64,000 nucleotides of DNA, taken from NCBI GenBank assembly GCA_027603945.1, contig JADIIU010000007.1, positions 62,001 to 126,000 of the forward strand. The letters run 5' to 3'. Shown piece after piece: positions 22,465 through 34,563 of the stretch. The first letter of the stretch is position 1; each line of letters starts with the position of its first letter. This DNA is from Terramyces sp. JEL0728. Lineage: Eukaryota > Chytridiomycota > Chytridiomycetes > Rhizophydiales > Terramycetaceae. A model generated the notes under the pieces. It saw only the letters and a list, made by a program, of their open reading frames with translations. It searched no databases and was not told the origin of the DNA. The position numbers were made by a program, and so were the translations under genes.

Positions 22465-24310
22465 TCAATTTGGGGGTAAACCGCACATTTCACAACTGTC
22501 TCCGCCAATGTTTTGGAAAGTACAGTGTCTGCATGCCCAAGGAGCACCACCAGAGCTGGCTTGCTGGGTCTGATCATGTTCACCAAGCATCATAATCAGA
22601 GTCTGCCAAGCACCATTGTCTTGTAGGTCCGAAATGTAATTTACTTGCCTCTCGTTCACGACTTTGTATATTATATTCCAGCATTCCTGCATTAAAAAAT
22701 TTTACTTGATCCAAAATAGAAGATTCTTTCAGGTATAGCAATAAATGGAAATCCGATAATGCATCCATAGTGGACGCCTCGATTGTCTGTTTGAGTGTTT
22801 TGAAATTCCTGGCATTGCTGATTCTGTTTTCGATAAATGTTTCCTTATTTATCAATCTAGGCTGTGGGTTGGATGGGAAACCGTGAGACGACTATCATTA
22901 GCAAAATATACAGTTATAAGCAAATATTCAACAGGAAAAGTTGGCTTGGCTGCTTCTTGAACCATGATATTGTATTCATTTTTGTATTTGTAAAATACGT
23001 CCGGTACATATTTGGTGTCAGTTGCAGCGCACACTCTCATTAATTCCGGCTCCACAGATGCCTCAATAATTCCATCACGAGTCATAGAAACTGCAGAGTT
23101 GGAAACTTGGTAAGTTTGCATGTCAATATTGGAATCTTGGTTTCCTGGCATCAATGAAACGTACCTGATATTACTACTGTAACAAATCTGCTGCCAAATT
23201 CTCCTGATGGCGAATAGCGAGTTTTGACTGGATGTTTTTGTTGTAACTTGGCTGAAAATATGATTTCCGCGGAAGACAGGAAATAAGAGTCCAAATGTCT
23301 TTTGCAAATGACGGTCCCTTTGCCAGCTCCGTCATCAAATAAATCTGAATATACTACACCAATTTTTTGTAGTCCTAAACTTGTGGCCAATTCTTCAGCC
23401 TAATTGTCATTTCCAAGTTACTTGTGATTCGAGCGGGTCTGGTATCATTTGAATACTATCATGTCCGCTTTCTTGCGGTGGTTCGTAAATAACGCTGATA
23501 ACTGCTTTCACCCCCAATGGAACTTTTTCGTAGGGTTCATACCTTCCATATAAAAACCCCACTCTTTGATGGCCAGTCAGCCGCCAGAAATGAATGAAAT
23601 TTTCAATAATTTGAGGGGATTCAAATTCTACATGATCCACCATTCTGAAATTCTGGGTAAAAACAGACTTACCTGGGTTTGTAGAGTAATTGCACTTGGC
23701 TGGCATTTACTGCAAATCCCTTCTGGATATGGGGCATGCGTTTGTGCTGGACAAGGATTCAAAACTCTATAGTCTGGCACATCTAGTGGTGGAATAAACA
23801 TTGGCGCGCTGGTAGCCGGGAGCTTATTTTGGTCAATCAATTGTCGTAGATATGCGTGGAATGACATATGCTTGATCTTGTTTTCGTCCAAGTAGTTTTG
23901 GTCATATGGTTGTAATGGCAAGCAATATTCACACATTCCCAAATCACCATGTTTGCAACTAGAGTTAGCAAGCAAATCACAATTGCTGGTTCTTTTTCCT
24001 TTTGATTTCTCCGTTTTGCTTGTGCAAATATTCATCAATTGGGTCAATCGCTACATATTTGAACGCATGATCTGCGGGCTTTGGCACTTCCTTTTTCGCA
24101 GCTAGACTTTTTACTTGTAATATTTGCCCATTCTTTAGAGTATTTACGGGATCATTTTGATTCAACTCCTGCTCCAATTGAAAATCCGATTTTAGCAGCA
24201 CTCTGATTTTTTCATATAATACGGAAATCTGCTCATTCTCTTTAATTTCGACTCTGAATTGCCCTGTTGGTGCTCTGACTCTGATAATCTTGTTAATTGG
24301 TCCTTACCAT
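22465..24310 (-). CDS. NPL4: NPL4, Cdc48/p97 ubiquitin-binding cofactor
   Basis: NPL4 with Ufd1 recruits Cdc48 to polyubiquitinated substrates for extraction in ERAD and related pathways. Seven introns of 19-22 nt (24307-24289, 23980-23959, 23672-23653, 23421-23400, 23164-23145, 22911-22892, 22705-22687) give a 567-residue protein, the usual length. Domains in order: UBX-like N-terminus ([15 protein letters not shown]), zinc-binding segment ([19 protein letters not shown] and NPCPAQ...CSKCQPS), the MPN-like core ([33 protein letters not shown]) and a C-terminal NZF zinc finger ([10 protein letters not shown]...CEMCGLP). The first intron follows the ATG directly. The second begins with the rarer GTGAT donor. 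An NZF finger is typical of animal NPL4 and absent from budding yeast. Confidence 0.95.
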
Positions 24311-24485
24311 ACTGACCCTTGTTGAGATTGTGGGAAAAAAGTTAAAAAAGAAAAACTGACTCACAATCAAAATGCATCAAGTACAGTAAATACATCATTC
24401 TCGCCAACCATCTGATAAGCATTGCGTGTACCTGATTCATTCGTTATTCAAAGTACAAGCCACAAACCAAATTATTTTTTTTTGA

Positions 24486-25922
<1,437 letters not shown>

Positions 25923-26114
25923 CATTGTCCAATAAATATTCATTATCCACAAGCTAATTATATGGTCGTGTTCCACTACAATCGTTGTAAGTGAAACCAA
26001 TCCAGTTGGTACTAGGGCTAGGGTTGTCGGCGATTTTTTTTCAGCAACTTTTATTGGTTGAAATTTTGTCCTAGTAAGGCAACATCAAATTTTTTTCTTT
26101 ACGCTTAAGAACAA

Positions 26115-26515
26115 ATGGCCAACGTTCAACCACACAGGTAAATAACATCAATTTCAGCACAATTTAAAGAGCAGTACTTACTTTTTAGACTTTATGCAAA
26201 AGGAAGAGTAACCGGACACACCAGAGGAAAACGCAACTCAAAGGAACACACTTCTCTCGTTGAAATCGAAGGAGCAAAGACCACTAAGGATGTTCAATTC
26301 TACCTCGGAAAGCGTGTTGCATACGTTTACCGTGCACAAAGAGCCGTTGATGGATCTAAAATTAGAGTCATTTGGGGTAGAATCACCCGTCCACACGGTA
26401 CTTCCGGAGTTGCCCGTGCAAAGTTCACTTCCAACTTGCCACCAAAGGCTTTCGGTGCTCAAGTTCGCATTGTAATTTTTTCTAACGTTAGATGCTCTAC
26501 CCATCCCGTGTTTAA
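26115..26515 (+). CDS. 60S ribosomal protein eL33 (RPL33/RPL35A)
   Basis: Large-subunit protein of about 109 residues. It reads LYAKGRVTGHTRGKRNSKEH, then VAYVYRAQRAVDGSKIRVIWG, RITRPHGTSGVARAKF and PPKAFGAQVRI, ending MLYPSRV. Intron 1 (26138-26188, 51 nt) follows the eighth codon. Intron 2 (26472-26491, GTAATTTTTTCTAACGTTAG) is a 20-nt intron that separates the last seven codons. The coexistence of a longer 5' intron and a mini-intron in one gene mirrors the RPS15 gene. The product is certain. Confidence 0.96.
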
Positions 26516-26598
26516 GTTGGTTCTTAATATTTCATGATTCCAAAATTGTAATAAACACACCAATTAAAAGGATACACATGGAATGGTTTGCAGATTTA

Positions 26599-28585
26599 TT
26601 ATTGATATGTTTGGATGAATTCTGCGCACTTTTGTTTAAAAGTAGAAACATCAAAAGTGCCAAGGTTAGTTCCATCTCTTTGTCGGACAGTAACAGTTTG
26701 AGACTCCATCTCCCGGTCTCCCAACACCAGAATGAAGTTGTAATCCAATTTTTGAGCGTCTCGAATTTGCTTTGCAAGCGTATTATCTGATTTTTCGTAG
26801 TCAACGTAATATTCTTGCAGCTCGGCCTTGACTTTTCGTGCATAAACGTCAATTTCAGGGCGAGTAGCTATAAGCAAGATTTGACGCGGTGATATCCAAA
26901 ACGGCCATTTACCACAAAAGTTTTCAGTCATAATTGCCAGCATCCTTTCAATCGACCCTAAAATTGCACGATGGATTATTACCGGCCGTGAGAAACCACC
27001 TGTAGCATTTTGGTACTGCAGGCCAAATCTTTCAGGCAACTGAAAATCTAGTTGGATAGTGGCAGTTTGATGAGAACGATTCAAGCAATCCTTTACCATA
27101 ATATCAATTTTTGGTCCGTAGAATGCACCGTCTCCCTCCTTTATGGACCAGTTTTGGCCAGTGGAATCCAGGGCTTCTTTGAGCGATAACTCTGCAGTTT
27201 CCCAATCTTTTAAATCGCCAATGAAATTAGATTCCGGTCTAGTGGATAAAGTTAAACTATATGATTGAAATCCTAGTATTCTGTATGTTTTTTCAACAAA
27301 TTCTAGAGTGGATTTAATTTCTGATAGAATTTGATCTTTTGTGCAAAATATATGGCCATCATCTTGATGGAATTTCCGGACACGGGTTAATCCTGTCAGT
27401 GCTCCAGATGCCTCGTTTCAATCATTAATTAGCCGTTACCTATGAAGTGGACTAAATTCTGCATAGCGTAATGGTAAATCTCTGTATGATTTTGCCGAGT
27501 TTGCATACAACAAACAGTGTCCTGGACAGTTCATTGGTTTTAGTCCATTTATATCTTCTTCATTGCCATGTGTACACCCTCCAGAAACTATAAACATATC
27601 CTCTTTATAATTCTGCCAGTGTCCAGATGTTTCCCACAACTCCTTGTTGAATATTAATGGAGTAACTACTTCCTGGAAACCGTAATTTCGGTATTCAGTC
27701 CTTAAATAGCCATAAAGTTTTTGAATAATCCTGGTGCCGTGTGGTAAAAAGAAAGGAGAACCTGGGGAGAAAGAATGAAAGGCAAACAATTCTTGCCTTT
27801 TCCCGATTGTCCTATGATTCCTTTTTTCAGCCTCAAGTTGCAGTTTCCTATATTCTTTCGATCCATTCGCAGAATCAAAGGTAATTCCCATTACCCGCGA
27901 CATATTCTGACTGTATTCTTTATTCCACTGAGCAGCACCAGTTTTTGAAAGCATCACTGACTTGATTAGATCTGAATTCGGTATATGCGGACCTCTACAT
28001 AAATCAACAAACTCTCCACATCTGAAAACAGTAATTGTTTGCGAATCTGGAATCTTTGAAATCAGTGCTAATTTGAATGGCGAACCAGAAAACATCTCTA
28101 GCGCTGCATTTCTATCCACTGTAATGTATTCAAACTGCTGGGCAGTTCTTGCAAGCGAGGTCATCAACTTTGTCAAGTCCTTGAGATCCTCTTCGCCAAC
28201 AAAGTAGGAATTCCCATATTTTCCAGTTAATAAATCGTCAATATCTGCCAATATTTGGTTCGGCTGGAGTAGACTTTCAGAATTATTCTCCATTCGTCCA
28301 ATTCTATTTCTCATCCACGCTGAACCATTAAATAAAAATGCATCATAAAAGAATCCATCCTGAGTAGCTGGCCCATGAGTTAGTAAACAGTCGTCCCCGT
28401 ATTTTTTTTCCATTGCCCAACCAAGTAAATGTGCGCTTGAGTGCCAGAAATCGTCTTGAGAATAGGGAGTTTTTGCTAATATGAATATTTCAAGTACGTG
28501 GGACAGGAATAGCATTGAATTTCTTGAAAAGCTCCAGCCTCCTAGCTGCAAGAACAGACAGAAATCTCGTTTGCAGCAAAATCAT
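26599..28585 (-). CDS. Threonyl-tRNA synthetase, mitochondrial type
   Basis: Class II synthetase of about 647 residues. Landmarks are the editing-domain HSSAHLLGWAM and FVDLCRGPHIPNS, then the catalytic core [51 protein letters not shown], and the anticodon-binding domain with PFWISPRQILLI. The N-terminus lacks the TGS domain of cytosolic ThrRS and instead begins MILLQTRFLSVLAARRLELF, a convincing mitochondrial presequence. Intron 1 is 28497-28476 (22 nt). Intron 2 (27439-27419, 21 nt) must end in TG rather than AG to keep the invariant RNEASG motif. The stop overlaps AATAAA. A separate cytosolic ThrRS is expected elsewhere in the genome. Confidence 0.92.
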
Positions 28586-28733
28586 GAAAAATTATCATCC
28601 AGGAATTTCAAGCAACACCAAAATCATTTCAATTGAATTGGGAGGCCTTATGAACTCAGCTTATCTCCGATTAATACGCGAAATAAACAAACAAAATATA
28701 TAAAGCGTGACTCAACCTCTCTCCACTTGGAAA

Positions 28734-30186
28734 ATGGTCGACATTGCCTTGAACTTGGAAGACTACAACCAAGGCGAACTTCGCAAAAGACATGTTAGAA
28801 GAAACCCGAATCAAGCGCGCACAACCAAAGCAAATGTAATCTCAGAAACCTATCACCAAATTAAAGATTATTTCGACAATTCAAAAAAATATGAACTGAA
28901 AAAGTCTAAATTTGAAAACTTCAAGTTCTACTACATTATTTTTGTTGCTTTGATTGCTGGAATTATCGGAATTTACGCCTTTACTGTCAGCAGTTTGAAT
29001 CAAAAGCCAATCCAAGAACTCAGCGATGCTCCAGTCGTAAACGATGCTGTACCTAACGGGTTGGATTTGGAAACCGCAAAAAACACTTTGATAATGGAAA
29101 ACCCGCTTGGCCTGAATCATTTGTATGATCACATTGCTTTCAGTCTACATATGGATGAACAGCGAACTGGGGAAGCCAAAGTTGATCTGTCTGTCTTTAA
29201 TCGCGAAGTCGAATTTATCACCAAAGAGATTGGTCCATTCCTTAACCAAATCAACAATTTACAACTCCATGATGGTAAAAACGCAAGAGAGTTTATCCAC
29301 GGAAAAGTATTTGATTCCTTTGTACAATTTACCCAGCCAACTACAAATTTCCCCAATGCCGAAAAGTATTTGAATTCAGCGAAAGCGTTATACCAACATT
29401 TCCCGAAAGCAGAATGGTATGTTTCAATCAATGACGGTATTGCAAGTGTTAATCTTAGAAACTTATGTGTTTGTTGAAAATACAAGAGAAATGCTGAAGC
29501 AATTCAATAGCAACAAGCCTCTTATTTTGTTAAATTTCGACGTTGTAGATCTGAATGCCAACAGCCATTACAACAAGGTAGAGTCTGGCCCAATTTCCAC
29601 TACCATTATGTCAAGAAAAACTATCGATATGATAAACACCTACGATTTCGCGTCCTGTTTGAACGGGAGCAACACCCTTCACGAAGAAACAGCATTATCA
29701 AAATGTTTCGCTCTTGCGGGCATCCAAATTGTCCGTCAAAAAAGTCTACATCGCTCTGAACCATCACACGACTTTGCTTGGCCAACAAACCCCTGCGAGC
29801 TACCTTGGTCAATCTCAAATCTAACTCCAAATGACTTTCAGCGAATTTATTCCAATAAACCTGCTACTGGCGTAAACAGGATGGGGCAGACATTCCGCTG
29901 GGATATCCTAAACACTTATGCCGACCTTCTCCATATTACTTACAACACGGATATAGTTACACGAGGGCTTGATCGTCATATCGGTATTACTAGTATCGTT
30001 AACAATGCTATTTCAGGGAACGAATGTATGAAAATTTGCAAGAAGGAAAAGACTTGCTTATCATGGACTTTTTGCGAGCTAAAATGCTATACTAGCAACG
30101 GAATTGGAGCAGCAATTGAAACCGATGCAGTAATTTCAGGTATTATTCCTTCCAGATACGTCTGCGGTCTCCCATTTCTGTTTTAA
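28734..30186 (+). CDS. Type II membrane glycosyltransferase, GT31/C1GALT-like, with C-terminal PAN-like module
   Basis: The 476-residue protein has a short cytosolic tail, one signal-anchor helix (FYYIIFVALIAGIIGIYAF) and a lumenal domain. The key block, restored by a 22-nt intron (29437-29458), reads WYVSINDETYVFVENTREML. It matches the DxD-region of core-1 beta-1,3-galactosyltransferases (WFLKADDDTYV.VENLR). Further features are SGPISTTIMSRKTID and a conserved DFASCLNG/EETALSKCF stretch. The last ~60 residues contain six cysteines with a PAN/Apple-like look (ECMKICKKEKTCLSWTF). Proteins of this design modify secreted glycoproteins in the Golgi. Acceptor and donor are unknown. The start at ATG 28734 is used because the upstream frame begins with GTG. 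Confidence 0.7.
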
Positions 30187-30232
30187 AAGGTAACTAATAA
30201 ATTTCGTTTATTTAAACCCACTTTCAATAAAA

Positions 30233-30705
30233 TTATAAACCACAGAGGTTAAGTTCAGGAGGAATAACATCGATATGTCCTTCTTCAATAAGAATTTGAT
30301 GTAGCTGCTTCAGCTCTTTTGATAGCAGAGCGAATTTTTCTTTAAGTCTTTCGTTGGTTTCCTTTGCTTGCGTATTTGCTCTTTGTAAGCCTTCAATCCA
30401 GTCCTTTTTCTTCAATCGATTTCTACCATTAGGATAGAGTACCTGCGAGCTGCTTCGCGATTGCGAATTAGTCGTCTAGTTCTTTTATCTTCCGAGGATA
30501 ATTCGTTGTCTCCCTGCGAATCGTTCATCATATTTGGTGTGGCATTTGAAGTTAAAGGCGATCCTCTATATGAAGACTCTGGAGATTGGGCCGTATCAGC
30601 TTTTCTCTTAGAGACTGAGGCTGCTTTTATACTTTTGATTTGACGTGTAAAGTCTATGTTGTTTCCGAATTCAGGTAAATCAAAACTTGGATGGACGTAT
30701 TGCAT
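30233..30705 (-). CDS. bZIP transcription factor
   Basis: Small (about 150 residues) nuclear factor. Splicing a 20-nt intron (30442-30423) inside the basic region produces the continuous bZIP signature RRLIRNREAARRNRLKKKDW, with the canonical N-x2-AA-x2-R arrangement. A leucine-zipper follows (GLQRANTQAKETNERLKEKF, LSKELKQLHQILI). The N-terminal half is low-complexity and Ser/Pro rich, as usual for a regulatory region. The class appears CREB/ATF-like, but the DNA target cannot be assigned. The gene is convergent with the glycosyltransferase, with 46 bp between stops. Confidence 0.88.
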
Positions 30706-31040
30706 TTTAGTGTAGGTATTCGAACTGATTTAAAAAGTTGAAAGTTAATTTAAATCTCCGAGGATTGAAACTTCCGACAATGGCTGATTTCGTCATTGTT
30801 CTCGCGAACGATTTGGCCATGAATCAATGAATGTCAATGATATGGTATTTTATTTGATTGAAACCAATCTTGCTGGCATGAAATATAACAGATATCCAAA
30901 TAGATAGGATGGGAACGCCTTCAAAATATCATTGAAACCTGTGAAAATGATTATCTTGCAAAAATCCAAAGGAATCCATCAGTGGCCTGGCTGTAAAATA
31001 CTATATTCAGCAAAAAGGGAATGAAATATTTTTTTTAAAA
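30706..31040. promoter_or_regulatory. Divergent promoter region, bZIP and DUF2343 genes
   Basis: A 335-bp gap between divergent start codons (30705 minus, 31041 plus). It is AT rich and holds no supported frame. It is long for this window, where divergent starts can be 15-40 bp apart, which fits a regulated bZIP gene. Confidence 0.4.
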
Positions 31041-31852
31041 ATGTCAAAAAGAATCTTGAATTCAGGCAATTCATTAAAAATTTATGCTTTTCCATCATTA
31101 AACGGGAGATGCGTCTTCCATGCTCAATTTCTTTCACCAACTACAAATTTAGAATACGCAGGACTCGCCGCTGGATACATTACTCGCAAATGGAGATACC
31201 AAATAAGCGACCAGATAGGGTCACATTGGCACAGATTGGGAAACAGTAAACCAGGATCATTGCTAAACAAGCTGTACAAATTTGGAAATCGCCTTACTAC
31301 TAGAAAAGCAGCTGATGAATACTTTTTCAAACAGATTCCAAGTAGAACAGAGCATGTAAGATAAATTAATTGCAGGTTGAAATCATCTTTCCATCGTGCA
31401 TGAAACAATCGGACATACAGGATCAAATGCAAATCTGGCTGGCAGATTCTGAAAAGTTCACTTCCAAACTAGCATTCTATGGAGTATTGCTCCCTACAAA
31501 CTTTTATATTGCGAAATTTTATTTGCTAGCAGCCAATGTCCTCTTTACTTACCATGTTTTTAGAGTCAATGCTTCGTTCAGAGCACATTTTGGATCAAAA
31601 CGATTGCAGGAACTGGTGAATAGGAGGCAGGTAAAATTCACCAGTTGCCAGGAGCTGCAGGATAAAATTTCCAGCATATCCATTCAAGTATCGCAGGAGT
31701 TGGAAAAAGAAAATATAAAATGGCACTGGAATAATGATGATTTACACGACGATGTTGCTCTTAAACTGAGCACAGACCTCAAGTTGCCTGAATTGCTTCA
31801 GACTGTTCGAAGGAGCCGCATGCAGTACATGGTACTGGGATCTTCTAAATAA
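31041..31852 (+). CDS. Mitochondrial K+/H+ exchange-related protein, YDL183C/DUF2343 family
   Basis: Protein of about 263 residues, made from two exons (intron 31356-31375, GTAAGATAAATTAATTGCAG). Family-like blocks are LKIYAFPSL near the start, KPGSLLNKLYKFGNRLTTRK, HVEIIFPSCM, then a hydrophobic stretch FYIAKFYLLAANVLFTYHVF followed by RAHFGSKRLQELVN. This order matches the fungal mitochondrial K+/H+ exchange-related family typified by yeast YDL183C, which influences matrix potassium homeostasis from the inner membrane. The assignment rests on recollection of family motifs. The stop overlaps AATAAA. Confidence 0.65.
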
Positions 31853-31891
31853 ACAAGTTTTCAGTTTTTTCACTCCCGAAATTTTTTAACA

Positions 31892-34518
31892 ATGAGTTGG
31901 AATCAGCTTCCAAACCAACGGCCAGGATTACCTCAGAGAACCACCGGACCACAAAATACTGCTCCTGGATATCCGGGTGCATACAGTACAAGAGCAAACA
32001 TCCCACCAATGCAAAATGGATACTCGTACAATCAGCAATATCAATCACCACAGCCGTTTATTCCTTACAATCGAACCCAATCCGGCTATAGTCCACAGCC
32101 GTAAGAAATAGCTAATGTAGTGAAAATCAAATTCCATCCAGAAACACTTCTATTCAAGTCACAACAATCGACGACTTGCTGAATGATGGCGCGGTTTCTA
32201 TGGCTGTTCCACATTCCAATATACCAAATGCAATTGAAAAATGGAACCAAGCGCTAGTATTGGCCAAACAAGAAAACGATATGATTCGTCAGGCAAAAGC
32301 ATTGTCGAATATTGGCTGCGCTTACAGAAAACTGGGAAAGTTGGATGTTGCCAAGGAACATTTGGACGAATCCTGGGTTTTAACAATTGCGTACATTCGA
32401 CAGTCAGCATCCAAGTCTGGGTCAAATTGGCTGCAAATGGCGATTAGGGCAACAGGATTGGAAGGCCAATATGTTGAAAATGCTTTTGTTACCCATTCTG
32501 AAGATAACCAAGGGTTAAAGAAAAGCAATTCGATTAAATCGGCAAAGGGTTCAAACGAATTTTCACATGGACCTCCAATTGTAGTTTGGGTACTGCAATT
32601 AACCACAAACATGGGGAATTTATGTTTTTCTAGAGGGAAATATGAAGCTGCGATCAAGTGCCACGCAATGTGCAAGAACCTGGTTGAATCCATCTTTGAA
32701 GAATTCCCGCTTCCTGACGAATTGATGAAATACTCAAACAATGCCAGTCTGATGAAAGCATTTCCCCAAGAAGCAAATGCTCCGTTCGAAAAGAAAACTT
32801 ACAGGCTGTCTTACTTGCATCGCTATGCTATTTTGGCTCAGGTCAGAGCAATGACCCATTTAGGAGGCTGCTTTGGTGCATTAGGGCATTCTACTGCTAG
32901 CTTACAATATCATATGGCTGCTCATGCGCTTTTGGACGGTATTACTGATTTGGTTCCGTCTTTGGTTCCAAATATTGGTGTTTCACAGCGCTCCACATCT
33001 ATTAATGCAAATTCGTCTATAGAGGCAAGCTCCAATACAATTCAACTAAAAGCTGCAATTTCTTCAAACATTGGTGTTGGATGGCATTTAGTTGGAGATC
33101 TCGCAAAATCTGCAGCATGGCACCAGAAGAGTTTAGAGTTATTTGAATTTAATGCTGATCTTACCCGCAAAAAACATTTGGTTAATGGAGCTGACACTCG
33201 CAAAGTAGGTCTGGAAGAGGTCCGTCAAATGACACAACTTGCTGCCACTGCAATAAGCTTGGGATCTCATTTGAAAACCTTGAATTGGCTAAAGAATATG
33301 GAAACTTCTCATGATCAATCGTACTTTGAATCTTCAGAAGCGACTCAATTTTGGAACCCGCCAAAAGACGACTTTAAACTGTCTCAGAAAAGTCCAAATG
33401 AGCCATGGCTGGGACATGAAAGGATTTTTGACCGTGCTTTAGGAATTCTGTATGAACAGTCTCAGCGTCAAGTTTTACTAAATGATTGGCAGGGTGCATT
33501 TGTTTCGTGGATCAACATTTGTGAGTGATTGTTAACCTTAGCCACTGCTTATTTACTTTGTAATAACCCGTTAATGGCATTATATTACTTTGGAAAGCTA
33601 CTTGCTGGCCAATCAGCCAGTGATAGACAAGTCATTTCGTTGAAAACGCAGCCTACCGTCCCGCCTGCGTTGCTGCTTCGAGTATATGGCTTACTTTGCC
33701 AGCTGTTATTTGCCTTAACTCAACTTTCGCCCCGTGTTTTGGAGAGTAAAATAAGAAAGCAGGATATACAGCGAATTCAAACATTTGTTGGACAGTCATT
33801 TCCAAACTGTATGCTTGATATTACAAAGTTGGATCAAGATATGGTTATCCAAATTACAGCCCAAGTTGCAAAGAAATACAAAGATTTGCAGGAAATGCTA
33901 AATAATCAACTTGTCTTGTCGCTGTCACGAAATAATTACCCTATGGACTTTGAAACTTTCAACATTGATGCTCACTCTTATAGAATCGACGATATTAAGG
34001 TTAATCTACTCCGCCTTTCAAACATAGAAACTAAATTATACTGGTCAAAAGCGAGTCTCCCGACAATATCTACAGATTTGTCCCTTTCGTGGTACAAACA
34101 GGCTCTGTTTACCTTTGCAAATTCGATTAACGAGGTTCTATTTCAGTCGCAAGCTGTCGGAGCAGCCAGTATTCTCTTATCTCACGCTGCAGATCATTTG
34201 GAAATGCCGTCGCCTCTCTCTCCGTCAATTATTTCCGGATCTATATCTCCCACTCTTTTGGCACTATTGGGTGATATCATTGGGTATGTCCTCACCACAG
34301 ATGAAAACCAGTTGGTATTGTCTTTGCGCATCGAGGAAAACTCAATGATTGAAGTTAGAAGGGCCCTCTTGACGATTTGCCAGCACTTGATTCTATCTAG
34401 TTTGAACATGTGCGAGAGTTGTAACCCTCTAAACAATGTTGACGGGCTGGTATTTCCACTGAACAATCAAGAGTCATCTACATTAGTTCCATGTAATCAC
34501 GGATATGTTCTAGCCTAG
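31892..34518 (+). CDS. Large TPR-repeat protein with proline/glutamine-rich N-terminus
   Basis: An 861-residue protein of unknown function. The first 70 residues are rich in Pro, Gln, Tyr and Asn. Tetratricopeptide-like helices follow from about residue 95 (AIEKWNQALVLAKQENDMIRQ; AKALSNIGCAYRKLGKLDVA; NIGVGWHLVGDLAKSAAWHQ), interrupted by low-complexity loops. The C-terminal third is helical with no recognised domain. Two introns: 32101-32120 (20 nt) and 33521-33541 (21 nt, with a GTGAG donor), each restoring an uninterrupted frame. TPR domains mediate protein assembly; the layout recalls TPR adaptors of the GPSM or kinesin-light-chain type, but no family was identified. Confidence 0.7.
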
Positions 34519-34563
34519 CATTGTGTATTTTTTATAAAGAGTTGAAATTAATTGCACTTTATT

